From Pseudomonas sp. M30-35 (GTDB lineage: Bacteria > Pseudomonadota > Gammaproteobacteria > Pseudomonadales > Pseudomonadaceae): a stretch of 64,000 bases of DNA. Position numbers and translations under genes: made by a program. Location of the stretch: the NCBI RefSeq assembly GCF_002163625.1, contig NZ_CP020892.1:4650001-4714000 (forward strand), written 5' to 3'. This document shows positions 47,379 through 56,697 of the stretch, in pieces (position 1 is the first letter of the stretch; each line of letters begins with the position of its first letter). The notes beneath the pieces were generated by a model. The model saw only the letters and a list, made by a program, of their open reading frames with translations, did not search any database and had not been told where the DNA came from.

Positions 47379-48626
47379 ATGAACGCCTTCAACTACCGCG
47401 ACGGCGAGCTGTTCGCGGAAGGCGTGGCGCTGTCCGCCATTGCCGAACGGTTCGGTACGCCGACCTACGTTTACTCGCGTGCGCACATTGAAGCGCAGTA
47501 CAAGGCCTATGCCGATGCATTGCAGGGCATGGAGCACTTGGTTTGCTTCGCGGTCAAAGCCAACTCCAACTTGGGCGTACTCAATGTACTGGCGCGCCTG
47601 GGCTCAGGCTTCGACATTGTTTCACGCGGCGAACTTGAACGTGTTTTGGCAGCAGGCGGTAGCGCCAACAAAATCGTCTTCTCAGGCGTCGGCAAAACCC
47701 GTGAGGACATGCACCGCGCGTTAAGCGTTGGCGTGCATTGCTTTAACGTTGAGTCCATCGACGAGTTGGAGCGCTTGCAGGAAGTCGCCGCGCAGATGAA
47801 CGTCAGGGCGCCAATTTCATTGCGCGTGAACCCGGACGTTGATGCCGGCACTCACCCTTACATCTCCACCGGTCTGAAAGAAAACAAGTTCGGTATCGCC
47901 ATCGCTGACGCCGAAAGCGTGTATGCCCGCGCCGCCGAACTACCAAACCTGAAGATCGTGGGTGTCGATTGCCACATCGGCTCACAGTTGACCACGTTAC
48001 CGCCGTTCCTCGACGCACTGGATCGCCTGCTGGTTCTGGTTGATCGTCTGGCTGAACGCGGCATCGCACTCAAGCATCTGGATCTCGGTGGCGGCCTCGG
48101 TGTGCAATACCGTGACGAAGAGCCGCCACTGGCTGGCGACTACATCAAAGCCGTGCGTGAACGCATTGCCGGGCGTGATCTGGCCCTGGTTTTCGAGCCG
48201 GGCCGCTCGATTGTCGCCAACGCAGGCGTATTGCTTACGCAGGTCGAATACCTCAAGCATACCGAGCACAAAGACTTCGCCATCGTCGATGCGGCAATGA
48301 ATGACCTGATTCGTCCAGCGCTTTATCAAGCGTGGATGGATGTTATCGCGGTTAAGCCGCGCGAAGGCCTGACCCGCAACTACGACATCGTCGGGCCGAT
48401 CTGCGAGACCGGTGATTTCCTCGCCAAGGATCGCCAACTGAATCTGGCTGAGGGAGACTTGCTGGCTGTTTGTTCCGCTGGCGCCTATGGCTTCGTGATG
48501 AGTTCCAACTACAACACTCGCGGTCGCGCCGCTGAGGTGATGGTGGATCATCAGCGCGCCGTTGAAGTGCGTGCCCGCGAGACATACAGCGAACTCTATG
48601 CGGGCGAAAGCCGTCTGCCGGAGTAA
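47379..48626 (+). CDS. lysA: diaminopimelate decarboxylase
   Basis: LysA converts meso-diaminopimelate to lysine with pyridoxal phosphate. The protein has 415 residues. The PLP lysine lies in [21 protein letters not shown] at about residue 60. The glycine-rich phosphate site is [11 protein letters not shown], and the C-terminal catalytic Cys segment is [15 protein letters not shown], as in family III decarboxylases. Nine bases separate it from lptM, and five from dapF, so it is clearly in an operon. No truncation. Confidence 0.97.
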   Translation: MNAFNYRDGELFAEGVALSAIAERFGTPTYVYSRAHIEAQYKAYADALQGMEHLVCFAVKANSNLGVLNVLARLGSGFDIVSRGELERVLAAGGSANKIVFSGVGKTREDMHRALSVGVHCFNVESIDELERLQEVAAQMNVRAPISLRVNPDVDAGTHPYISTGLKENKFGIAIADAESVYARAAELPNLKIVGVDCHIGSQLTTLPPFLDALDRLLVLVDRLAERGIALKHLDLGGGLGVQYRDEEPPLAGDYIKAVRERIAGRDLALVFEPGRSIVANAGVLLTQVEYLKHTEHKDFAIVDAAMNDLIRPALYQAWMDVIAVKPREGLTRNYDIVGPICETGDFLAKDRQLNLAEGDLLAVCSAGAYGFVMSSNYNTRGRAAEVMVDHQRAVEVRARETYSELYAGESRLPE

Positions 48627-48630
48627 CCCC

Positions 48631-49461
48631 ATGTTATTGCGCTTTACCAAAATGCACGGCCTCGGCAATGACTTCATGGTCCTCGACCTGGTCAGCCAGC
48701 ACGCGCACATTCAGCCTAAAAATGCCAAGCAGTGGGGCGACCGCTTCACTGGCGTCGGCTTCGATCAGCTGTTGCTGGTTGAGCCTCCGAGCAATCCGGA
48801 TGTTGATTTCCGCTATCGCATCTTCAACTCAGACGGCAGCGAAGTTGAGCAATGCGGTAACGGTGCACGCTGCTTTGCGCGCTTTGTACTGGACAAACGA
48901 CTGACCGCTAAAAGGCAAATTCGGGTCGAGACCAAAAGCGGTATCATCGAGCTCAACGTGCGCAACGATGGCCAAATCACTGTCGACATGGGCCCGCCGC
49001 GTCTAGCGCCAGAGCAGATTCCGTTTCAAGCTGACGCGCAAGCGCTTAGCTATCGGGTTGAGGTCGACGATGAAACGGTTGAACTCGCCGCCGTATCCAT
49101 GGGCAACCCCCATGCGGTGTTGCGTGTGGATAACGTCGAAACCGCTGCGGTTCACGGTTTGGGCCCTAAACTTGAGCACCACCCGCGCTTTCCACAGAAG
49201 GTTAACGTTGGCTTCCTCCAGGTGATTGATCGCCAGCGCGCTAAATTGCGTGTGTGGGAGCGTGGCGCAGGTGAAACCCAAGCCTGCGGCACCGGCGCTT
49301 GCGCCGCTGCAGTAGCTGCAATCAGCCAAGGCTGGATGGATTCGCCGGTGCAACTAGAACTGCTAGGTGGCAAACTCTTAATTGAATGGGCAGGCCCCGG
49401 CCAGCCCGTTATGATGACCGGGCCCGCCGTACGTGTTTACGAAGGACAAGTTCGCTTATGA
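48631..49461 (+). CDS. dapF: diaminopimelate epimerase
   Basis: DapF interconverts LL- and meso-diaminopimelate, feeding lysine and peptidoglycan synthesis. From the ATG at 48631 it has 276 residues. The two catalytic Cys sit in [16 protein letters not shown] and [16 protein letters not shown], the family signatures. The N-terminus [19 protein letters not shown] is standard. The frame is open to 48562, inside lysA, but that is not part of the gene. Overlaps the next gene by four bases (ATGA). Confidence 0.97.
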   Translation: MLLRFTKMHGLGNDFMVLDLVSQHAHIQPKNAKQWGDRFTGVGFDQLLLVEPPSNPDVDFRYRIFNSDGSEVEQCGNGARCFARFVLDKRLTAKRQIRVETKSGIIELNVRNDGQITVDMGPPRLAPEQIPFQADAQALSYRVEVDDETVELAAVSMGNPHAVLRVDNVETAAVHGLGPKLEHHPRFPQKVNVGFLQVIDRQRAKLRVWERGAGETQACGTGACAAAVAAISQGWMDSPVQLELLGGKLLIEWAGPGQPVMMTGPAVRVYEGQVRL

Positions 49462-50156
49462 GTGACCAGCAGGATTCACCAAAAACCCTCGATTCAGCCA
49501 CCGTGGCCGCATACTTGCGCCTGCACCCGGAGTTTTTCATCGACCACGATGACTTGATTCCAGAGCTGCGCATTCCGCACCAACGTGGCGACACGGTCTC
49601 TTTGGTCGAGCGTCAGGTAAACCTGCTACGCGAGCGCAATATCGACATGCGTCATCGCTTGTCGCAACTCATGGATGTGGCACGCGACAACGACCGGCTG
49701 TTCGAGAAAACTCGCCGCTTGGTCCTTGATATGCTCGACGCCGCCAGCCTTGAAGAAGTCGTCAGCTGTGTTGAAGACAGTTTGCGCAGTGAGTTTCAGG
49801 TGCCTTTCGTCAGCCTTATCCTGTTCAGCGAAAATCCCCTGCCGGTCGGCCGCTCGATGAGCAGCACTGAAGCACATCAAGCTATTGGTGGCTTGCTGGC
49901 AGGCGGCAAAACCATTTGCGGCGTATTGCGTGAACACGAGTTGGCATTCTTGTTCGGCAAGAGTGAAGCGGGAAATGTCGGCTCGGCGGCGGTGGTTTCA
50001 ATCACTCATCAGGGCACCCATGGCGTCTTGGCCATTGGCAGCACCGATCCGCAGCACTACAAAAGCTCGCTGGGGACCTTATTCCTCGGCTACATCGCTG
50101 AAGTGCTAGCACGTGTACTGCCCCGTTTTGCGACCCCGCTTCGCTCGGTTCGCTAA
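49458..50156 (+). CDS. DUF484 family protein (GAF-like)
   Basis: Protein of 232 residues in the DUF484/YigA family that sits between dapF and xerC in many gamma-proteobacteria. The conserved start is [20 protein letters not shown], then [20 protein letters not shown] forming a coiled coil, and the remaining 150 residues read as a GAF-like domain. Function unknown; its fixed location suggests a link to cell wall or chromosome segregation, but that is only context. The ATG at 49458 overlaps dapF by four bases. Confidence 0.9.
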   Translation: MSDQQDSPKTLDSATVAAYLRLHPEFFIDHDDLIPELRIPHQRGDTVSLVERQVNLLRERNIDMRHRLSQLMDVARDNDRLFEKTRRLVLDMLDAASLEEVVSCVEDSLRSEFQVPFVSLILFSENPLPVGRSMSSTEAHQAIGGLLAGGKTICGVLREHELAFLFGKSEAGNVGSAAVVSITHQGTHGVLAIGSTDPQHYKSSLGTLFLGYIAEVLARVLPRFATPLRSVR

Positions 50157-50230
50157 GGCTACATAGGTGGCTGCGACGTCAGCCCAGAAGTTGTTAGCCA
50201 TCCAGCGCAAGCGGCGCCTCAGGAGTCACC

Positions 50231-51127
50231 ATGCAAGCTCGCATCGACGCCTACCTCGAACACCTGCGCAGTGAGCGCCAAGTCTCCGCGCATACGCTGG
50301 ATGGCTACAGCCGCGACCTGAGCAAGTTGCTGAGTTTCTGTCAGCGTGAACAATTGGCTGATTGGAGCCAACTCGACACCTCGCGCTTGCGCCGACTGGT
50401 CGCTCATCTGCATATGCAAGGTCAGTCCAGTCGCAGCTTAGCGCGCCTGCTTTCGGCAACGCGTGGGCTGTACCGTTATCTGATTCGCGAAGGCCACTGC
50501 CAGCACGACCCCGCCAGTGGCTTGATGCCGCCCAAAGGTGAGCGCCGCCTCCCCAAGACGCTGGATGCCGACCGTACTGGGCAATTGCTCGACGGCGCAG
50601 TCGAGGACGACTTTATCGCCCTGCGCGACCAAGCCATGCTCGAATTGTTTTACTCCTCCGGCCTGCGCTTGTCCGAGTTGGTCAGCCTCAACCTGGACGG
50701 TCTCGATTTAGCCGCAGGGTTAGTCCGCGTGCAGGGTAAAGGCAATAAAACCCGCGAACTGCCAGTGGGGCGCATGGCCCGCAAAGCGCTGGAAAACTGG
50801 CTGCCAATGCGGGCATTAAGCGCACCGGCGGATGGCGCGGTGTTCGTCAGCCAGAAAGGCAAGCGTATTGGCGCCCGCGCCGTACAATTGCGGGTACGCC
50901 AGGCTGGGGTTCGTGAGCTTGGGCAGAACCTGCATCCGCACATGCTCAGGCATTCGTTTGCCAGCCACATGCTGGAGTCGTCGCAAGACCTGCGCGCGGT
51001 ACAAGAGCTACTTGGACACGCCGATATTGCCACGACGCAAATCTATACCCACCTGGACTTCCAACACCTGGCCACGGTGTATGACAGCGCCCATCCACGG
51101 GCCAAACGCAAAGGCAGCAGTGAATGA
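50231..51127 (+). CDS. xerC: tyrosine recombinase XerC
   Basis: XerC works with XerD at dif to resolve chromosome dimers. The protein has 298 residues. The N-terminal core-binding domain begins [20 protein letters not shown]. The catalytic set is complete: Arg in [13 protein letters not shown], Lys in [14 protein letters not shown], His-x-x-Arg in [13 protein letters not shown], His in [11 protein letters not shown] and the nucleophile Tyr in [11 protein letters not shown]. Its place after dapF and DUF484 identifies it as XerC (called Sss in P. aeruginosa) and not a phage integrase. It overlaps the HAD gene by four bases. Confidence 0.96.
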   Translation: MQARIDAYLEHLRSERQVSAHTLDGYSRDLSKLLSFCQREQLADWSQLDTSRLRRLVAHLHMQGQSSRSLARLLSATRGLYRYLIREGHCQHDPASGLMPPKGERRLPKTLDADRTGQLLDGAVEDDFIALRDQAMLELFYSSGLRLSELVSLNLDGLDLAAGLVRVQGKGNKTRELPVGRMARKALENWLPMRALSAPADGAVFVSQKGKRIGARAVQLRVRQAGVRELGQNLHPHMLRHSFASHMLESSQDLRAVQELLGHADIATTQIYTHLDFQHLATVYDSAHPRAKRKGSSE

Positions 51128-51825
51128 CCATCAAGCTAATCACTTTTGACCTCGACGACACCTTGTGGGATGTCACTCCGGTGATGCAAGACGCCGAGGC
51201 CGCGCTGCGTAACTGGCTGACCATGTATGCACCCAAGTTAGGTGCCGTGCCAGTTGAACATCTGTGGCAGATTCGCAATCAGCTGCTGGAGCAAGAGCCA
51301 ACCCTTAAACACCGTCTGAGCGAGCTGCGTCGGCGTATTCTGCGCAATGCCTTGCAAGGTGCGGGTTATGTCGAGAAAGAAGCTTCAGCGCTGGCTGAGG
51401 CCGGATTTCAAGTGTTTTTGGCCGCCCGCCATCAAGTTGAACTGTTTGCCGAGGTACATCCAACCCTTGAGGCACTGGCCGCTCAGTTCCAGCTCGGAGT
51501 GATCACCAATGGCAATGCCGATGTTCGACGCTTGGGTTTGGCCGATTATTTTCAATTTGCCTTGTGCGCTGAAGACTTAGGGATTGGCAAGCCAGACCCT
51601 AAACCCTTTCAAGAAGCGCTTAGGCACGCGAATGTCAGCGCAGAGTTCGCGGTACATATCGGCGACCACCCGTGCGACGATATCGCTGGCGCACAAGCCG
51701 CTGGCATGCGCGCCATCTGGTTCAACCCACTAAATCGAACCTGGCCCGACCAAGCCCCACCAGACGGCGAAGTCAGCAGTTTGGCGCAATTACCCAAACT
51801 CCTGAGCAGTTGGTTGACCGGCTAA
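51124..51825 (+). CDS. HAD-family hydrolase (YigB-like)
   Basis: Haloacid-dehalogenase-type phosphatase of 233 residues. Motif I is [15 protein letters not shown] with the nucleophile and acid/base Asp. Motif II is the Thr/Asn in [10 protein letters not shown], motif III the Lys near [13 protein letters not shown], and motif [19 protein letters not shown]. YigB in E. coli lies at the same place next to xerC and dephosphorylates FMN and other small phosphates; similar activity is inferred here. Overlaps xerC by four bases and is followed by a bidirectional terminator. Confidence 0.92.
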   Translation: MTIKLITFDLDDTLWDVTPVMQDAEAALRNWLTMYAPKLGAVPVEHLWQIRNQLLEQEPTLKHRLSELRRRILRNALQGAGYVEKEASALAEAGFQVFLAARHQVELFAEVHPTLEALAAQFQLGVITNGNADVRRLGLADYFQFALCAEDLGIGKPDPKPFQEALRHANVSAEFAVHIGDHPCDDIAGAQAAGMRAIWFNPLNRTWPDQAPPDGEVSSLAQLPKLLSSWLTG

Positions 51826-51860
51826 GGTCGGCATCTGTGGATTGACCAATCATCAGCTAC

Positions 51861-51889
51861 AAAAAAACCTGCTCTAAGCAGGTTTTTTT
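51861..51889. terminator. bidirectional intrinsic terminator
   Basis: Perfect 13-bp stem, AAAAAAACCTGCT (51861-51873) and AGCAGGTTTTTTT (51877-51889), with a three-base loop. It gives a run of seven T residues in both directions and lies between the convergent HAD and sutA genes. Confidence 0.93.
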
Positions 51890-51903
51890 GATTAAGCGAG
51901 CAC

Positions 51904-52242
51904 TCAAATAGGGCGGCTGCCGTATTTGCTGTCCGGCTTTTTCGGCGGGTCAGAAACCACGTTAGGTTCGACCTCTTGCACTTTACCGCCACGTGCCAGG
52001 AACTCCTCCATGGCCTGGGCCAGTGAGTCACGATCCTTTTGCTTGGCTTCAACGCTTGGCAAATCTTCCGGGTCTACCGCAGCTTTAGCTTTTTTGCTTT
52101 TGCTTTTGCCGGAAGGCGCGGCAATGTCGTCATCGCTATCGTCATCAATACTTGGGTCACCATCGTCAGACGCAGCAAGATCCTCACCATCGTCCTCGTC
52201 AGTCCCATCCAACTCTTCTTGTTCGAGATCTTCGTCGCTCAT
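51904..52242 (-). CDS. sutA: RNA polymerase-binding regulator SutA
   Basis: SutA is a small protein that binds RNA polymerase and raises rRNA and ribosomal protein gene expression during slow growth in Pseudomonas. Here it has 112 residues from the ATG at 52242. The first half is very acidic (MSDEDLEQEELDGTDEDDGE) and disordered. The middle is Lys-rich (GKSKSKKAKAAV), and the conserved C-terminal helix and tail contain SVEAKQKDRDSLAQAMEEFL and VSDPPKKPDSKYGSRPI. It ends at the bidirectional terminator. The frame to 52254 adds four residues with no family support. Confidence 0.92.
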   Translation of the reverse strand: MSDEDLEQEELDGTDEDDGEDLAASDDGDPSIDDDSDDDIAAPSGKSKSKKAKAAVDPEDLPSVEAKQKDRDSLAQAMEEFLARGGKVQEVEPNVVSDPPKKPDSKYGSRPI

Positions 52243-52621
52243 GTTTAGCCTCATGAAATGCGAAAGCAGATTAGTTATAGCCCAGCTGCGTAAATTTCGT
52301 ACACCGCCAGCAAAAATTCAAATGCCCTTGCCTGACAAAAGTCGCTTGAGACGTCCTCTGCCAGTTCGCTCGGGCGGGCATCAGTCACTGCAAAAAGACT
52401 GAGCCCAACGGCGCGCATTCTAGCGCGCCTCCAGAAAAAACAAAGTAAAAGTAGCAGCTATCGTTTATTTAACAACGTTGCTTGCCACCCGAGACTCAAA
52501 CGCAAAAAAACCCAGCTGCGCAATTTACTCAAGGTAAATCCGCTTGCTGGGCTGTGGTGTTGCTGATGGAGCATGCGCCGTTATTATTCAACCAGCGTTG
52601 ACGCTAAAATCTTCCAGCGAA
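52243..52621. other. 379-bp intergenic region (sutA / amtB)
   Basis: Contains the sutA promoter and leader and, at the right, the amtB terminator (listed separately). A GC-rich perfect hairpin, GGCGCGC-ATTCTA-GCGCGCC (52410-52429), lies about 170 bases upstream of sutA. No gene is evident. Confidence 0.6.
52504..52551 (-). terminator. terminator of the glnK-amtB-amtB operon
   Basis: Long stem built from CCCAGC (52511-52516) with GCTGGG (52546-52551) and ATTTAC (52523-52528) with GTAAAT (52534-52539). Seven T residues follow on the minus strand. Lies about 70 bases beyond the last stop codon. Confidence 0.85.
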
Positions 52622-53872
52622 TTATGACTTGGTGAATTCTGGATAAGCTTCCATACCGCACTCGGCAATATCCACACCTTCGTATTCTTCTTCTTCGCTA
52701 ACCCGCAGGCCAATAACCGCTTTGATGATTGCCCAAACGATCAGGCTGGCGATGAATACCCAAGCGAAGATCGAAGCAATACCCAGCAACTGAGCGCCCA
52801 AGGTTGCGTCAGGGTTGGTCAGGCAAACAGCCAGCAGCCCCCAAATACCGCATACGCCGTGTACCGAAATAGCACCCACTGGATCATCGAGCTTGAGCTT
52901 ATCGAGGCTGATAATGGCGAACACCACCAATACACCGCCAACAGCGCCGATCATCGTGGCTTGCAGGGCGCCAGGGGTCAGTGGTTCAGCGGTGATCGCA
53001 ACCAGACCAGCCAACGCACCGTTAAGGGCCATGGTCAGGTCAGCTTTGCCGAACAGGATGCGTGCCACCAACAGCGCTGCAATCAAACCACCCGCAGCGG
53101 CCATGTTGGTGTTAACAAACACCTGAGCAACAGCGTTGGCATCTTCAATGGTGCTCATCTTCAACTGCGAACCGCCGTTGAAACCAAACCAGCCCATCCA
53201 CAGGATGAATGTACCCAGCGTGGCCATTGGCAAGTTAGCACCCGGAATCGGGTTAATCTGGCCGTTAGCGCCATATTTACCTTTACGTGCACCCAGCAGC
53301 AGAACACCTGCCAGAGCCGCAGCAGCGCCCGCCATGTGCACCACGCCAGAACCTGCGAAGTCGAGGAAGCCTGCAGAGTTAAGGAAGCCTGCACCCCATT
53401 TCCAGAAACCTTGTACTGGGTAGATGAAACCAGTCATCACTACCGCGAAGGCTAGAAACGCCCAGAGCTTCATACGCTCAGCAACCGCACCGGAAACGAT
53501 CGACATACAAGTGGCAGCGAACACCACCTGAAAGAAGAAGTCCGAACGCAATGAGTAGTACGGCGCATCATCGCCACCCGCCAAAACGGCTTCAGCGCTG
53601 TGCTCGCTACCAATCAAAAAGCCGAGACTTGGCAGAATGCCGCCTTCAGGGCTGGAATACATGATGTGGTAACCAATGAGCAGATACATGACGCTGGCGA
53701 CCGCATACAACGCGATGTTCTTGGTCAAAATCTCGGTGGTGTTCTTGGCGCGTACCAGACCGGATTCGAGCATGGCGAAACCCGCCGCCATCCACATCAC
53801 CAATGCGCCGCATATCAAGAAGTAGAAGGTGTCAAAACCGTACGTCAATGCTGTCAATGCTGTGTTGTCCAT
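52622..53872 (-). CDS. amtB: ammonium transporter (second copy)
   Basis: Amt/Rh family channel of 416 residues with about eleven membrane helices. It keeps the twin-histidine pore (His in DFAGSGVVHMAGAAAAL and in ISVHGVCGIWGL) and the FGFNGGSQL and TNMAAAGGL segments. It lacks a clear cleavable signal sequence, which makes it different from the first copy. It lies 74 bases downstream of the first amtB with a GC hairpin between, and probably belongs to the same transcript. The two copies are divergent in sequence, so they may differ in affinity or GlnK interaction. It ends at a strong terminator. Confidence 0.95.
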   Translation of the reverse strand: MDNTALTALTYGFDTFYFLICGALVMWMAAGFAMLESGLVRAKNTTEILTKNIALYAVASVMYLLIGYHIMYSSPEGGILPSLGFLIGSEHSAEAVLAGGDDAPYYSLRSDFFFQVVFAATCMSIVSGAVAERMKLWAFLAFAVVMTGFIYPVQGFWKWGAGFLNSAGFLDFAGSGVVHMAGAAAALAGVLLLGARKGKYGANGQINPIPGANLPMATLGTFILWMGWFGFNGGSQLKMSTIEDANAVAQVFVNTNMAAAGGLIAALLVARILFGKADLTMALNGALAGLVAITAEPLTPGALQATMIGAVGGVLVVFAIISLDKLKLDDPVGAISVHGVCGIWGLLAVCLTNPDATLGAQLLGIASIFAWVFIASLIVWAIIKAVIGLRVSEEEEYEGVDIAECGMEAYPEFTKS

Positions 53873-53919
53873 ATGTCACCTCGTGCCGTGCGCCTTATCA
53901 ATAGCGCTATTCGGTTAGG

Positions 53920-53935
53920 GCGCCCCGAGGGGCGC
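53920..53935. other. GC-rich hairpin between the two amtB genes
   Basis: GCGCCCC-GA-GGGGCGC is a perfect seven-base-pair stem in the 74-base gap. There is no T run. It could stabilise the upstream glnK-amtB message or reduce readthrough into the second amtB. Confidence 0.45.
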
Positions 53936-53946
53936 GCTCTGTGTGC

Positions 53947-55263
53947 TTACAGGTTGTACCCACGCTCGTTATGCTGGGCGAGATCTAGACCGACAGCTTC
54001 ATCTTCATCGCTGACCCGCAGCCCCATTACCAAATCGATCACTTTGAGAATCACAAAGGTCACAATCGCGGTGTAAACCACGGTGAAGATCACGCCTTCG
54101 AACTGGATCCATAGTTGCGCTGCAATGTTTTCAACTTCACCAAAGCCGCCCAATGCAGGTGCTGCAAATACACCCGTGAGCAATGCCCCGACGATTCCGC
54201 CGACACCGTGCACACCGAAGGCGTCCAGCGAGTCGTCGTAACCGAGTTTGCGTTTCAGGCTAGTGGCGCAGAAGAAGCAGATAACCCCCGACGCCAGACC
54301 GATAACCAGCCCGCCCATAGGGCCTGCGGTTCCGGCGGCTGGGGTAATTGCAACCAAACCCGCAACCACGCCCGAGGCAATCCCCAGTGCGCTTGGTTTG
54401 CCGTGTGTCAGCCACTCAGCAAACATCCAGCCCAGCGCCGCAGCAGCCGTGGCGATTTGAGTAACCAGCATGGCCATACCCGCCGTGCCGTTCGCTGCAA
54501 GTGCAGAACCTGCGTTAAAACCGAACCAACCGACCCAGAGCATTGCCGCGCCAATCAAGGTGTAACCCAGATTGTGCGGAGCCATTGGCGTGGTTGGATA
54601 ACCCTTGCGCTTACCCAGTACCAGGCACGCCACCAAACCCGCCACACCGGCGTTGATGTGCACGACAGTACCGCCCGCGAAATCGAGCACGCCCCAATCC
54701 CACAGCAAGCCACCCACGCCACCCCAAACCATGTGCGCCATTGGTGCATAGACCAATGTGAACCACGCGGTAATGAAGACCAGCATTGAGGAGAACTTCA
54801 TGCGTTCAGCGAATGCGCCGACGATGAGAGCAGGTGTGATGATGGCAAAGGTCATTTGAAAGGTGATGAACACGCTTTCAGGAACCGCGGCGACAAGGCT
54901 GTCAGTCTCCAAACCGCTGAGGAATGCTTTCGACAAGCCGCCCACAAAGGAATTGAAGTTAACAACACCTTCTTCCATGCCTGTGGTGTCAAACGCCATG
55001 CTGTAGCCATAAACGACCCACAACAGACTGACCAAACAAGTAACAGCGAAGCACTGCATCATTACCGACAGCACGTTCTTGGAACGCACCATGCCGCCAT
55101 AAAACAGTGCCAGGCCAGGAATGGTCATAAACAGCACGAGTGCGGTGGCAACAATCATCCACGCAGTGTCGCCGCTGTTCAGTACAACCTCGTCAGCCAG
55201 CGCAACGCTTGGCAAAACGAGGGACAAAAGGGCTCCTAGCCCTGCGATTTTTCGCAGAGTCAT
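53947..55263 (-). CDS. amtB: ammonium transporter AmtB
   Basis: Ammonium channel of 438 residues. The first 23 residues are a cleavable signal peptide (LGALLSLVLPSVALA), as in E. coli AmtB. Hallmarks include the periplasmic gate phenylalanine region, DFAGGTVVHINAGVAGLVAC and FGVHGVGGIVGALLTG with the twin histidines, and the PMAHMVWGG segment. GlnK blocks its cytoplasmic face when ammonium is high. It is 37 bases downstream of glnK, the classical pairing, and probably the original partner of GlnK in this operon. Confidence 0.97.
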   Translation of the reverse strand: MTLRKIAGLGALLSLVLPSVALADEVVLNSGDTAWMIVATALVLFMTIPGLALFYGGMVRSKNVLSVMMQCFAVTCLVSLLWVVYGYSMAFDTTGMEEGVVNFNSFVGGLSKAFLSGLETDSLVAAVPESVFITFQMTFAIITPALIVGAFAERMKFSSMLVFITAWFTLVYAPMAHMVWGGVGGLLWDWGVLDFAGGTVVHINAGVAGLVACLVLGKRKGYPTTPMAPHNLGYTLIGAAMLWVGWFGFNAGSALAANGTAGMAMLVTQIATAAAALGWMFAEWLTHGKPSALGIASGVVAGLVAITPAAGTAGPMGGLVIGLASGVICFFCATSLKRKLGYDDSLDAFGVHGVGGIVGALLTGVFAAPALGGFGEVENIAAQLWIQFEGVIFTVVYTAIVTFVILKVIDLVMGLRVSDEDEAVGLDLAQHNERGYNL

Positions 55264-55300
55264 GGTTTAACTCCTGGGGCGGGGTTCGGTTTTTTGGGGC

Positions 55301-55696
<396 letters not shown>

Positions 55697-55928
55697 CTAA
55701 GCGCAGTGCCTGGCTTTTGTAATGCATTGGCTGCTCTAACTCGGCAAGACCAACACCCACCAACCGCTCCTGACGAAACACTCCTGTGCTCCGACTAACG
55801 CACCGGAACTGCATCAGTGCATCTTTCACTTGGAGCTAAGCAGAAAGCTTGCCAAACATGATAAAGCTGCGTCATTTCATGGACTTAGGCGCTACAACAG
55901 GCACAACACCGTGGATTTCAATGATTTA

Positions 55929-55947
55929 ATGCACAACAACAGTGCAT
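55929..55947. promoter_or_regulatory. candidate NtrC binding site
   Basis: ATGCAC-AACAACA-GTGCAT is a perfect six-base palindrome with seven-base spacer, matching the TGCAC-N7-GTGCA pattern of NtrC sites. It lies in the glnK-ubiK divergent region, about 290 bases upstream of glnK. Several further GTGC/GCAC half-sites occur around 55788-55822. Confidence 0.55.
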
Positions 55948-56046
55948 CGCCAGCGGGCATCACGCGCAATAATCGTGCAGACCGCACAATCAGCGCACCC
56001 GACGCTGCGTGTTACACTTTCGGTCTACCGCAATTGGAAGTTAGTC

Positions 56047-56325
56047 ATGTTGCCACCAAAAATTCTGCTCGACGCCCTCACCGCTGGTGCTTCGCGCCTG
56101 TTCAATGGTGATACGCCGCTGCCCCGCGCGGAGTTCGAAGCGCAATTCAAGGCGCTGATGCAAAGCGGATTCAGCAAGCTGGATTTGGTTAGCCGCGAAG
56201 AATTCGACAGCCAGATGGTCGTGTTGGCCCGCACGCGTGCACGATTAGAGGCACTCGAAGCCAAAGTCCTTGAACTTGAAGCCAACAGCCCAGTAACCAC
56301 ACCCGCAGAACCCAGCCAGCAATAA
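56047..56325 (+). CDS. ubiK: ubiquinone biosynthesis accessory factor UbiK
   Basis: Small protein of 92 residues in the BMFP/UbiK (YqiC) family, an accessory factor of the Ubi complex that interacts with UbiJ. The first part (MLPPKILLDALTAGASRLFN) is amphipathic. The middle is FEAQFKALMQSGFSKLDLVS. The C-terminal coiled coil is FDSQMVVLARTRARLEALEAKVLELEA, typical for the family. The ATG at 56047 matches the family start; the open frame to 55942 is promoter DNA. Its position between glnK and comM matches the P. aeruginosa order I recall. Confidence 0.92.
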   Translation: MLPPKILLDALTAGASRLFNGDTPLPRAEFEAQFKALMQSGFSKLDLVSREEFDSQMVVLARTRARLEALEAKVLELEANSPVTTPAEPSQQ

Positions 56326-56697
56326 GCTGGCAATCTATGGCGCGCCACAACAGTGGTCGCCAAGGCAGTGGCCGCCAAGGCATGCCTTCTGCGGCATGTC
56401 TTCTGGTCGCCTGGGCGACTAACCTGCTAACTGTAGCGAATCAATCAGAACCTTGGCGACGGCCCTCACCTCGCCTTCTTGTCAATTGATGGCCGCGAGC
56501 CACAGCCAAGCAATTGACTCAAGTTCCAGCATTCAGCCCATTTGGCAGCGACAGACGCCCGGAATCTAAACAATTCTTACAGCCGGTTATTGCGCGCTGG
56601 AACCATAGATAACATCACGCTTCAACATCAGGCTTTTCAAGCAGACGGATTCTGCGGCCCTGATGCGCCTCGAAGATTACGACAAAGGAAGTCGATC
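56326..56697. other. 372-bp intergenic region upstream of the autotransporter
   Basis: GC-rich, with a dispersed set of short hairpins around 56355-56420. A perfect inverted repeat, GTCAATTG (56481-56488) and CAATTGAC (56511-56518), has an inner GGC/GCC pair and could be an operator. No gene or clear sigma-70 promoter could be assigned. Confidence 0.5.

Noticed and set aside
50231..51127. Tyrosine recombinase as evidence of a mobile element
   Set aside because: Context (dapF, DUF484, HAD hydrolase) and sequence identify it as housekeeping XerC; no att repeats or cargo genes are present.
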